From Bifidobacterium polysaccharolyticum (GTDB lineage: Bacteria > Actinomycetota > Actinomycetes > Actinomycetales > Bifidobacteriaceae), in the NCBI RefSeq assembly GCF_016101585.1, contig NZ_JACFQG010000001.1:682001-746000 (forward strand): 64,000 nt of DNA. Direction: 5' to 3'. Within the stretch, counting starts at the first letter, position 1. Every line of letters begins with the position of its first letter. Both the position numbers and the translations under genes were made by a program. Below are positions 46,801 to 55,876 of the stretch, in pieces. Below the pieces are notes generated by a model, which did not search any database, was not told where the DNA came from, and was given only the letters and a program-made list of their open reading frames with translations.

Positions 46801-47576
46801 GGAGCGCTCTGGCCATTGATACGACCGATACAGTCTGGGCATGGGGATGGAATGATCGCGGTCAGCTCGGCAATGGCTCCACTGCCGATCGTCAGTACAG
46901 TCCCGTTCGGGTACAAGATCCCACAGGCACCAATCAAGGATTCCAAGCCAGCCAAATCTGTACTGGAACGAATCACACCCTGGCCATTGACAAGGAAGGC
47001 ACAGCCTGGGCCTGGGGGGACAACGGCAGCGGTCGGCTCGGCGACGGCACCGTCAAAAACGCTCGGACACCAACACAGATAAATGGCTTTCTGCAACAGA
47101 ACAATGCCGACGCGGGATTCAAAACTGCACGCATTAGCGCCGGAAGCCAGCATTCCCTTGCGATCGGCCAGGACGGCAACGCCTACAGCTGGGGCGACAA
47201 CCAGTACGGCCAGCTCGGCACTGGAAACGACACGGCACAGAGCAGCAACCCGACCCCAGTGCCATTCAATTCGCTACTGATTACCGGCGTCAAGTTCGAC
47301 AAGACGGCGGTCAGCTCCCTGCAGCAGAATTCTGACGGATCCGTCACTTTGGCCACGCCCGCCCACAGTCCGGGTCTGGCTGATGTGATCGTGGACTGGA
47401 CCCTGGGCGGCATCAGCCAGACCCAGGCGCACCTGGCCTACACCTACGAAGGCACCCTGCCCCTGACGGGAGGCAATGGCAGCATGATCATCCTGCTCGC
47501 CGCCGGGCTGCTCGCCGCAGCCGGCGCCGTCGCAGCCGGACGCCACCGGCGCGAAACCCGCAGCCTGCACGCCTAG
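43815..47576 (+). CDS. R5: RCC1-propeller/InlB-repeat sortase-anchored protein (open)
   Basis: About 1253 residues: signal peptide (MRQHANMHSRRAIVVSMLL), stalk, InlB repeat about 119-190, first seven-bladed propeller about 212-575 (blade 2 has YSMG in place of YSWG), InlB repeat about 647-723, second seven-bladed propeller about 752-1138, immunoglobulin-like segment and LPLTG near 1214. The N-terminal 200 residues are almost the same as R4 and R6, whereas the blade loops differ. No G-tract and no internal stop. In-frame ATG 43806 is an alternative start. Confidence 0.9.
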   Translation: MRQHANMHSRRAIVVSMLLAIILPASLIMGGLAMADTASGGSSVPEPTRLEQTAAGQQADPSANAPILPATPASPQSPLPSPSPLNTASPLTSAQAAPKKPGDTGIQSKTAPSQPQTRAAYTVAFNDPDGKTRTPSQSVPSGGQASRPKDPSRDGYLFNGWFTGNTAVAYDFSRPVTGNITLTAKWTRSWSLSPASGPADGGTRITLTTPTQSGIRFSHISTGIMNSLAVGSDGNLYYWGAYGGKTVSSNRPVIVKPPEEGDRFTQAGSGNGFSVALGSDGNLYSMGGGNERGQLGNGTTTTSYDKLGKAPLPTGVRQFTQISVGFGHSLALDSDGNLYSWGRNDCGQLGYGTTDDNSHATPSKVNLPAGVTEFTQISAGTDYSLAMGSDGNLYSWGETVFNALGRSSSTTPANQPGKVTMPAGVRQFTQISAGYTHSLALGSDGNLYSWGNNTSSQLGRTPTSTMPANQPGKVTMPTGVKQFTQISAGNGYSLAMGSDGNLYSWGDNTNGQLGRNPSAAKDGTPGKVAMPAGITITQASAPNMINGYFSLALGSDGNLYSWGDNSASQLGRDTSEKFDSNPGMVDFPEKPKPTGVKFGGTAGTSLTDNKDGTWSVSTPPHAGGKTDVTINWNMNGQQPDAHLTYTYINPYTVTFDSDGGNPAPGQQRITEGRQATRPTSSPSKDGFLFDGWFLKDAKGESKVAYDFSQPITGNITLVAHWSPADTGGWSISPSKGNVLGGQQATITPPKLSRGIRFNQVSAGGYEIGRASGFSVGVASDGNAYAWGSNQYGQLGQGSTSSRRQKTPVRVPLPAGVDSNFTYTQAVAGGYHVLAVGSDGIVYSWGANNRGQLGDTTTSGHFKPQPVKGADGQPFKAVQISAGAYDSAAIDPQGRVYTWGSECNSGGSYSLSRSTPTLVQNPSGSNEGLQAVQVAVKWSFIMALDKNGTIYAWGYDDYGQLGNGTSDSSYTNQPTPVQYQGKTGQPFQAKQISAGSWSALAIDTTDTVWAWGWNDRGQLGNGSTADRQYSPVRVQDPTGTNQGFQASQICTGTNHTLAIDKEGTAWAWGDNGSGRLGDGTVKNARTPTQINGFLQQNNADAGFKTARISAGSQHSLAIGQDGNAYSWGDNQYGQLGTGNDTAQSSNPTPVPFNSLLITGVKFDKTAVSSLQQNSDGSVTLATPAHSPGLADVIVDWTLGGISQTQAHLAYTYEGTLPLTGGNGSMIILLAAGLLAAAGAVAAGRHRRETRSLHA

Positions 47577-47630
47577 AATCTTCACCCGAGTAAGCAGCCA
47601 GGCCGCATCCCAAGACGGCCCGGCCAACCA

Positions 47631-47667
47631 GGGTGGCCCCGCAGTCCTCAACACAACGGAGCCACCC
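47631..47667 (+). terminator. R5 terminator
   Basis: GGGTGGC (47631-47637) pairs with GCCACCC (47661-47667), followed by GCCTCTTTGC. The loop is two bases shorter than in the other copies. Confidence 0.7.
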
Positions 47668-47761
47668 GCCTCTTTGCATCCACCCTTTATACCCCTCTCT
47701 GGAATGAGTCAATAAGGTGTGAAGCAGTCTTCATATAGTGTTCAGGCAAGCAGCCCGGCAG

Positions 47762-47908
47762 GCTGGCTGACGGGCGCTTGGAGCATGCGAACGAACCGTG
47801 ATAGCATTATATATAGGTTGGGATTGTGTCTGCCATCTATCGGGGGAGCCAGACCGGGGGAGTTCCAAGTACGCGGCAACAGTTCCTGGGAAGGGGATCA
47901 TGCCGATC
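47762..47908 (+). promoter_or_regulatory. conserved leader of R6
   Basis: Same block as R4 and R5 (CTTGGAGCATGC, CGTGATAGCATTATATATAG, TTGGGATTGTG), ending in CCTGGGAAGGGGATC. Sequence upstream back to the R5 terminator shows no gene. Confidence 0.5.
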
Positions 47909-50900
47909 ATGCGTCAGCATACGAACACGCACAGCCGCAGGGCCATTCTCGTCAGCATGCTGCTCGCCATTATCCTGCCAGCCAGCCTGATCGCCGGAGG
48001 ACTCGCCACAGCCGACACAGCCGACGGCGAATCCGCTACGGGCGCCAGCACGCCCGCCCTACCGGAAAGCACAGACCAGGAAGGCCGTCACACCCCCGGC
48101 ACGGACCGGCAAAACCCCGGCGCCACCCCCGCAATGCCCACACCAACCCTGCCGGCCGGCCCCAAGTCTCCGCTGCCCTCGCCTTCGCCCCTGAACACCG
48201 CATTCCCCCTCACCAGCGCCCAGGCCACGCCCAAGAAGCCAAGCGACACCGGCATCAAAAGCAAGACCACCGACAGCCAGCCCCAGACACGCGCAGCCTA
48301 CACCGTCACCTTCAACGACCCCGACGGCAAAACCAACACACCCTCCCAGAGCGTCCCCAGCGGCGGACAGGCCTCCAGACCCAAGGACCCGAGCAGGGAC
48401 GGCTACCTGTTCAACGGATGGTTCACCGGCAACACCGCCGTCGCTTATGACTTCAGCCAGCCCGTCACCGGCAGCATCACCCTGACCGCCAAATGGACCA
48501 GGATAACCAGCTCATGGAGCCTCAAACCCACCTCCGGCCCAGCAGAAGGAGGCACCAGGATCACCCTGACCACGCCCACCACATCCGACATACGCTTCAG
48601 CCACATCGAAACAGGAAAAGACTTTGCCCTGGCCATGGGCTCCGATGGCAACCTCTACAGCTGGGGAAACACAACCAACGGGGCGCTGGGACGAGAAACC
48701 AACCAAACGCCAGAAAACCTACCAGGCGTTGTCACCCCGCCGACAGGCGTCCGCTTCACCCAGTTCAGCGCAGGCAGTGGTTATTCCCTGGCCCTGGGCT
48801 CGGACGGCAACCTCTACAGCTGGGGAAACAACGGTACCGGGCAACTGGGCATAGGCGGTGCTGATTCTAATCAACATAACACGCCGAGCAAGGGGTCCAT
48901 GCCGGCAGACGGCACGAAATTCACCCAGATCAGCGCAGGATACTATCATTCCCTGGCCATGGGAACGGACGGCAACCTCTACAGCTGGGGAGACAACTCC
49001 CTAGGTCAGCTGGGACGCGCCCTCACCAGCACCAGCACGTTGAACGACGGTACACCGCACAAAGTGAACCCGCCTGCAGGCGTCACACGATTCATCCAGG
49101 TCATCGCAGGTGGCGATAATTCCCTGGCCATGGGATGGGACGGCAACCTCTACAGCTGGGGAGACAACAGCAAAGGCCAGCTGGGACGCAGCGCCAGCAG
49201 CACGCAAGACGGTACGCCACGCAGAGTGGCCATGCCGGCCGGCATCACAATCACCCAAGGCAGAATCGAAGGCGGCTATTTAGGGGGCTATGCCCTGGGC
49301 TTGGGCTCGGACGGCAACCTCTACAGCTGGGGAGACAACAGCAGCCGCCAGCTGGCACGCACCCCCGCCAGCGCCACGCCAGCCAACCGGCCAGGCATGG
49401 TCGCCTTCCCCGAGTCTCCCAGGCCGACCGGCATCAGCTTCGGCGGGACTGCGGGCACAAATCTGGCTGCAAACACGAACGGCACCTGGAGCGTGACCAC
49501 GCCCCAGCATGCAGGAGGCAAGACCGACGTGACCGTCTCCTGGAGCAGGAACGGCCAGCAGCCCGACGCGCGCCTGGACTACACCTACATCAACCCCCAC
49601 ACGGTCACCTTCGACAGCGCCGGCGGCAATCCGGTCCCAGACCCGCAGCGGATCACCATAGGCAAGCAGGCCACACGCCCGACCAGCAGCCCAGCCAAGG
49701 CCGGTTTCCTGTTCGACGGCTGGTTCCTCAAGGACGCCAATGGCAAATCCGATGTGGCTTATGACTTCAGCCAGCCGGTCACCGGAGACATCACCCTTGT
49801 CGCACATTGGAGCCCCGCCAACACCGGCGGCTGGTCGATCAACCCAAGCAAGGGCAACGCGATGGGCGGCCAGCAGGCGACCATCACCCCGCCCAAGCTG
49901 AGCCGCGGCATCCGCTTCAACCAGGTCAGCGCCGGCATCTTGACAAACAACTTCTCCATAGGGGTGGCCAGCGACGGGAACGCCTACGCCTGGGGCAGCA
50001 ACCAGTACGGGCAGCTGGGCCAGGGCACCACCAGCAGCACTCCGCAGAAGACGCCGGTCAAGGTCCCCCTGCCGGACGGCGTGGCCTCCGGTTTCACCTA
50101 CACGCAGGCCGCGGCAGGCGGGCACCACGTGCTGGCCATCGGCAGCGACGGCATCGTCTACAGCTGGGGCACCAACGACCACGGGCAGCTCGGCAACGGC
50201 AGCCTGGACGCAAATACCCCTCAGACCAGTCCGATGCCCGTCAAGGGCGCGGACGGCCAGCCCTTCAAGGCCGTCCAGGTGAGCGCCGGCTACGCCGACT
50301 CGGCGGCCATCAGCCCGGATGGGCGCGTCTACACCTGGGGCAGCGAATACAACGAGCAAGGCGCCTGGAGCACGTCCAAGCGGGCGCCGACCCTGGCCAA
50401 GGATCCCGACGGCTCCGGCCAGGGGCTGTACGCGGTCCAGGTCAGCGTCGGCTGGGGCCTCGTCATGGCCTTGGACGCGGACGGCAACGTATATACCTGG
50501 GGGTTCAACAACTACGGGCAGCTCGGCAACGGCACAGCCACGGGAGACAACAGCACCACGTATGCCGCCGACCCGGCACGCGTGCCCGACCCCAAGGACA
50601 CGAGCAAGGCCTTCAAAGCCGTGCAGATCAGCGCCGGATGCTTCCATGCCCTGGCCATCGGCCAGGACGGCGCCGCCTGGACATGGGGGTACAATAAATT
50701 CGGGCAGTTGGGGGACGGGTCGACAACCAACAGGCCCAGGCCCAAACAGATAGGAAACCCCACAGACTCCAGCCAGCCATTCCAAGTCGCGCAAATCAAC
50801 GCAGGCACGATCCACTCCCTGGCCATTGACCAGAACGGCACAGCCTGGGCATGGGGATGGAATGTCTACGGCCAGCTCGGCGACGGCACAACCAGCAACC

Positions 50901-51415
50901 GGTCCACGCCCACGCGCGTATTGCCGCCCGCAGGCCAGGGCAGCGCCGGCACCGGGCTCGCAACAGCACGAACCAGCGGAGGATACTTTCATTCCCTGGC
51001 CATAGGGCGTGACGGCAACGCCTACGCGTGGGGCGACAACCAGTACGGCGAGCTCGGCAACGGAAGCGCGACGCAGAGCAGCACGCCGACCCCGGTGGCG
51101 TTCAACCCGGCACTGCTGATCACCGGCGTCAAGTTCGACCAGGCAGCGGTCGGCTCCCTGCAGCAGAATGCCGACGGGTCCGTCTCTTTTGCCACGCCCG
51201 TCCATAATCCGGGGCAGGCCGATGTGATCGTGGACTGGACCCTGGGCGGCACCAAACAGGAACCCAAGCACCTGTCCTATACCTACGAAGGCACCCTGCC
51301 CCTGACAGGCGGCAACGGCACCATGATCCTCCTGCTCGCCGCCGGGCTGCTCGCCGCAGCCGGCGCCGTCGCAGCCGGACACCACCGGCGCGAAGCCCAC
51401 GCCCTGCACGTCTAG
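47909..51415 (+). CDS. R6: RCC1/InlB-repeat sortase-anchored protein with a five-blade first propeller
   Basis: About 1168 residues. Signal peptide (MRQHTNTHSRRAILVSMLL), stalk (with a unique TDQEGRHTPGTDRQNP stretch), InlB repeat about 130-200, then only five RCC1 blades (about 229-487), InlB repeat about 555-630, a full seven-blade propeller (about 667-1057) and LPLTG near 1129. Two blades fewer than every relative suggests an in-frame deletion between homologous blades; whether five blades can close a ring is doubtful, so the domain may be open or use neighbouring sequence. The fifth blade ends SSRQLAR, departing from GQLGR. No G-tract. ATG 47900 is an alternative start. Confidence 0.88.
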   Translation: MRQHTNTHSRRAILVSMLLAIILPASLIAGGLATADTADGESATGASTPALPESTDQEGRHTPGTDRQNPGATPAMPTPTLPAGPKSPLPSPSPLNTAFPLTSAQATPKKPSDTGIKSKTTDSQPQTRAAYTVTFNDPDGKTNTPSQSVPSGGQASRPKDPSRDGYLFNGWFTGNTAVAYDFSQPVTGSITLTAKWTRITSSWSLKPTSGPAEGGTRITLTTPTTSDIRFSHIETGKDFALAMGSDGNLYSWGNTTNGALGRETNQTPENLPGVVTPPTGVRFTQFSAGSGYSLALGSDGNLYSWGNNGTGQLGIGGADSNQHNTPSKGSMPADGTKFTQISAGYYHSLAMGTDGNLYSWGDNSLGQLGRALTSTSTLNDGTPHKVNPPAGVTRFIQVIAGGDNSLAMGWDGNLYSWGDNSKGQLGRSASSTQDGTPRRVAMPAGITITQGRIEGGYLGGYALGLGSDGNLYSWGDNSSRQLARTPASATPANRPGMVAFPESPRPTGISFGGTAGTNLAANTNGTWSVTTPQHAGGKTDVTVSWSRNGQQPDARLDYTYINPHTVTFDSAGGNPVPDPQRITIGKQATRPTSSPAKAGFLFDGWFLKDANGKSDVAYDFSQPVTGDITLVAHWSPANTGGWSINPSKGNAMGGQQATITPPKLSRGIRFNQVSAGILTNNFSIGVASDGNAYAWGSNQYGQLGQGTTSSTPQKTPVKVPLPDGVASGFTYTQAAAGGHHVLAIGSDGIVYSWGTNDHGQLGNGSLDANTPQTSPMPVKGADGQPFKAVQVSAGYADSAAISPDGRVYTWGSEYNEQGAWSTSKRAPTLAKDPDGSGQGLYAVQVSVGWGLVMALDADGNVYTWGFNNYGQLGNGTATGDNSTTYAADPARVPDPKDTSKAFKAVQISAGCFHALAIGQDGAAWTWGYNKFGQLGDGSTTNRPRPKQIGNPTDSSQPFQVAQINAGTIHSLAIDQNGTAWAWGWNVYGQLGDGTTSNRSTPTRVLPPAGQGSAGTGLATARTSGGYFHSLAIGRDGNAYAWGDNQYGELGNGSATQSSTPTPVAFNPALLITGVKFDQAAVGSLQQNADGSVSFATPVHNPGQADVIVDWTLGGTKQEPKHLSYTYEGTLPLTGGNGTMILLLAAGLLAAAGAVAAGHHRREAHALHV

Positions 51416-51469
51416 AATCCTCACCCGAGTAAGCAGCCGGGCCGCATCCCAAGACGGCCCGGCCAACCA

Positions 51470-51508
51470 GGGTGGCCCCGCCAATCCCCCAACACAACGG
51501 AGCCACCC
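51470..51508 (+). terminator. R6 terminator
   Basis: GGGTGGC (51470-51476) pairs with GCCACCC (51502-51508), followed by ATTCTTTC. Preceded by the stem GCCGGGCCG/CGGCCCGGC (51437-51463). Confidence 0.7.
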
Positions 51509-51629
51509 ATTCTTTCTGTCCGCCCGCCTGCCTATGAGGTCCAGCAAGCACAACAGAACCGGCACCCCTCTTGCCGCGCAAGGCCGACCTTCCTGGGCTC
51601 GTCTCCCATAGGCTGCGGCTGAGCCGTGC

Positions 51630-51762
51630 GTGGGCATGGCTGGTGTCGTGATAGAGTTGTTACAGATTGTGGCTGGGATTGCGCCCGGCCTCCGGCGGGG
51701 AGCCGGTCTGGGGAGTTCAGGATGCGCAGTTGCGTTTCCTATGGAAGGGGTTCATGTCTATC
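51630..51762 (+). promoter_or_regulatory. leader of R7
   Basis: Shares GTGATAGAGTTGTTACAG and GATTGTG with the R1 leader and the GGGATTGCGCCCGGC and GGGGAGCCGG blocks with R4-R6, ending in TGGAAGGGGTTC. Confidence 0.4.
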
Positions 51763-54700
51763 ATGCGTCAGCATCCGTACACGCACAGCCGTCCGGCTAT
51801 GGCCGTCAGCCTGCTACTGGCCGTCATCCTGCCTGCCAGCCTGATCGCCGGGGGCCTTGCCGCAGCCGACACGGCCGACAGCGAACCTGGCATGGCCGCC
51901 GCGCCGGCCATGCCAGTAGGCACCGGGGGGGGGGGGTCGTCAGACCCCTCGCGTAGCTAAGCAAAACCCCGGCACTTCCACCAGTGACGCAACACCTACA
52001 GCCACACCGTCCACACCACCAACATTCCAGTCACCCCTGGCCACCCCATCGCCCCTGACTACAACATCCCCCCTTGCGCTCAAACCAGACAACAGCAACG
52101 AAGGCAAGACCGCCGACAGCCAACCCCAAACACGCGCAACAACGCAATACACCATCAAGTTCACCGATCCTGAAGGTGGATCCACCACACCGGACCAGCA
52201 CGTCGCCAAAGGCATCCAAGCCCAAAGGCCAAACGATCCGGCTCGTCCTGGATACGCATTCGACGGCTGGTTCACCGACAACGTGGCCTACGACTTCACC
52301 CAGCCCGTCACCAAAGACACCACTCTGACCGCCAAATGGACTAAAGATTGGAGCATAAGCCCAGTCAAGGGGCTTACAGCCGGCGGCACAAGAGTGGTCC
52401 TGACCCCTCCTCCTTCACGTGGAATCCGCTTCGGCCATGCCAGCGCAGGAAACTCAAATTCCGCGGCCTTGGGGTCGGATGGCAGCATATATAGCTGGGG
52501 AGGCGAGCCGGGGCGAGACACCAGCGGCATATCGGCCAATCAGCCAGGCATCATCACCCCTCCGGCCGGCATCCAAAAATTCACCCAAGTCAGCGCAGGA
52601 AACGACTATTCCTTAGCGGTCGGCTCGGACGGCAACATCTACAGCTGGGGAGACAATACGACAGACCAGCTAGGACGAGACACTAGCAAAGCACCGGCAA
52701 ACCGGCCAGGCATCGTCATTCCGCCGACAACAGGCATCCGCTTCACCCAGGTCAGCGCAGGGGCATGGCATGCCCTGGCCCTGGATGAGAACGGCAACAT
52801 CTACAGCTGGGGAAGCAATACCAAGGGAGCACTGGGACGAGACACCAGCACCACGCCAGAAAACCGGCCAGGCATCGTGACTTCGCCGACAACAGGCATC
52901 CGTTTCACCCAGGTCAGCGCAGGTACTTTCTTTTCACTTGCCATCGATTCGGACGGCAATCTGTACAGCTGGGGAAGCAACGGCGATGGACGGCTGGGAC
53001 GCACCCCCAGCAGCACTACGCCAGCAGACCGGCCAGGCATCGTTGACCCACCTGACGGAGTCACATCATTCACCCAGGCAAGCGCAGGAAAACTCTTCTC
53101 CATAGCCATCGGATCGGACGGCAACCTGTACAGCTGGGGAAACAACGATAGCGGCCAACTGGGACGCGACACCAGCACCACGCCAGAAAACAAACCCGGC
53201 AAAGTATCCATACCAGAAAGCAATCAAAACATCATCCAAGCAAGCGCAGGGCTATCTTATTCCCTGGCCGTCGATTCGCACGGCAACCTGTACAGCTGGG
53301 GCGACAACACCAGCGGCCAACTGGGACGAGATGCCAGTAGCACACCAGGAAAAAAGCCAGGCAAAGTGCCACCCCCGACTGACAGAGTCAGCTTCACTCA
53401 AGCTAGCGCAGGTGTGGCCTCTTCCCTGGCCATGGGATCGGACGGCAACTTGTACAGCTGGGGAAATAACGATAGCGGCCAACTGGGGCGCGACACCACC
53501 AAGTCTTCCGCCACCAAGGCGGGCGTGGTCGGCTTCCCTGAGAAGCCCAAGCCGACCCGCGTCAGCTTCGGCGATAAGGCGGGAGCAAACCTGACTGCCA
53601 ACACTGACGGTACGTGGAACGTGACAACGCCCGCACATCCGGAAGAACAGGTAGACGTAGCCATTTCTTGGACCATGAACGGCCAGCAGCCCGACACGCA
53701 CCTGGACTACACCTACATCAACTCCTACACGGTCGCCTTCGACAGCGTCGGCGGCAAGCCGACACCAGACCAGCAGCGGATCACCATAGGCAAACAGGCC
53801 ACACGCCCGACCAGCAGCCCGGCCAAGGACGGCTTCCTGTTTGATGGCTGGTTCCTCAAGGATGCCGATGGCGATTCCAAGGTGGCGTATGATTTCAGCC
53901 AGCCGGTCACCGCGGACATCACCCTGGTCGCGCATTGGAGCCCCGCAAACACCGGCGGCTGGTCGATCAGCCCAGACAAGGGCAACGTGCTGGGCGGCCA
54001 GCAGACCACCATCACCCCGCCCAGGCTCAGCCGCGGCATCCGCTTCAACCAGATAAGCGCCAGCCTCGATATGGGTGGCTTCTCAGTTGGTGTGGCCAGC
54101 GACGGGAACGTCTACGCCTGGGGCGCCAACGAGGACGGCCAGCTGGGCCAGGATCCAGACAAGACGCCTACGCAGAAGACGCCGGTCAGGGTCCCTCTGC
54201 CGGATGGCGTGGCCTCGGGTTTCACCTATACGCAGGTCGCGGCAGGCGGCGCCCACGTGGTGGCCATCGGCTCCGACCAGATTGTCTACGCCTGGGGGGC
54301 CAACGACCAGGGCCAGCTCGGCAACGGCAGTAAGGACACACAAAACCATTCCAAGCCCCAGCCCGTCAAGGGCGCGGACGGCCAGCCCTTCAAAGCCGTC
54401 CAGATCAGCGCCGGCTCCTCCGACTCGGCAGCCATCGACCCGCAGGGACGCGTCTATACTTGGGGCAGCGAGCACTACGCCGCCTACTCATGCGGCACGG
54501 CCAGGCCGACACCGACCCTGGCCAAGGACCCCAACGGCTCCGGCCAGGGGCTACATGCGGTACAGGTCAGCGCCAACTACAGCTTCATCATGGCCCTGGA
54601 TGCGGACGGCAACGTATACACGTGGGGATACAACAACTACGGGCAGCTCGGCAACGGCACAATCGCAGGAGACTACAGCCAAAAATATGCTGCCGACCCA

Positions 54701-55564
54701 GCACGCGTGCCCGACCCCAAGGATGCCAGCAAGGCCTTCAAAGCAGTCAGGATCAGCGCTGGAGACTGCCATGCACTGGCCATCGGCCAGGACGGCACCC
54801 TCTGGGCATGGGGATACGGTGCCGATGCCCAGCTCGGCGATGGCGGGTATGAGAATCAGTCAACTCCCATGCAGGTACGGAACCCCAAGGACTCCAGCCA
54901 GGGATTCAAAGTAGCATGGATCAGCGGCGGCGTAAACAAAACCATAGTCGGCGATGAGAACGGCACAGCCTGGGCATGGGGACTGAACAACTGGGGCCAG
55001 CTCGGCATCAACAGCACCAACGACCCGCAGAAGACGCCTGTGCAGATGTCACCGCCTGCTGATCAAGACAACCCCGCCAAGGGATTCACACCCGCACGAG
55101 TCAGCGTCGGAGGCCTCCATACCCTGGCAATCGGCCAGGACGGCAACGCGTACAGCACGGGATGCAATTGGTTCGGCCAGCTCGGCAACACCAGCATCCC
55201 CACAGGGTTATATGTAGACGCTGCCATAAGCCTTGTGCCGGTACCAGTAATGCTCGGACAACTGCAAATCACCGGTGTCAAGTTCGACAAGACGGCTGTG
55301 GACCACCTGCAGCAGAATTCTGACGGGTCCGTCACCTTGGCCACTCCCGCTCACAGTCCGGGGCGGGCTGATGTGATCGTGGACTGGACCCTGGGCGGCA
55401 CCAAACAGGAACCCAAGCACCTGTCCTATACCTACGAAGGCACCCTGCCCCTGACGGGCGGCAACGGCACCATGATCCTCCTGCTCGCCGCCGGGCTGCT
55501 CGCCGCAGCCGGCGCAGCCGCAGCCGGACGCCACAGGCGGGAAACCCGCATCCAGCACGCCTAG
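51763..55564 (+). CDS. R7: phase-variable RCC1-propeller/InlB-repeat surface protein, OFF in this sequence
   Basis: Signal peptide (MRQHPYTHSRPAMAVSLLL), stalk, InlB repeat (52152-52345), seven blades (52425-53510), InlB repeat (53720-53945), seven blades (54050-55190; the last has YSTG in place of a tryptophan blade end), immunoglobulin-like segment and LPLTG near 55445. The 12-G tract at 51925-51936 (codons 55-58) leads to TAA at 51958 and a 65-residue product. With 11 or 14 G the frame is open through 55564 (about 1267 codons). ATG 51754 is an alternative start. The conserved RQTPRVAKQNPGTS stalk just after the tract is nearly the same as in R1 and R3. Confidence 0.85.
51925..51936 (+). 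repeat. 12-G phase-variation tract of R7
   Basis: Same length and same following stop-trap as R1 and R3. 11 or 14 G would open the gene. Confidence 0.9.
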
Positions 55565-55619
55565 AATCTTCACTCGAGTAAGCAAGCCGGGCCGTACCCC
55601 AAGACGGCCCGGCCAACCA

Positions 55620-55648
55620 GGGTGGCCCCGCCAATCCCCCAACACAAC
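55620..55648 (+). terminator. R7 terminator
   Basis: GGGTGGC (55620-55626) pairs with GCCACCC (55642-55648), followed by ATCTCTTTTTTA, the best T-run of the series. Confidence 0.8.
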
Positions 55649-55876
55649 GGAGCCACCCATCTCTTTTTTACCCCTTCCTAGACAGAAAGCCTTACAATCC
55701 GGAATTTGACATAACATTTTTTACTTGATTTATCCGGGTGTTGCTTCCGTTTTGGACCGACCCTGTATGCTAACGTTTGTCTAGCTACCGGGAATGTGCC
55801 CGGCACGCAGTCGATGAAAAACTTGGGATTTTCATCATTTGACCGCCTTATCTTGGGAAAGGGGTTTGTAGCGATC

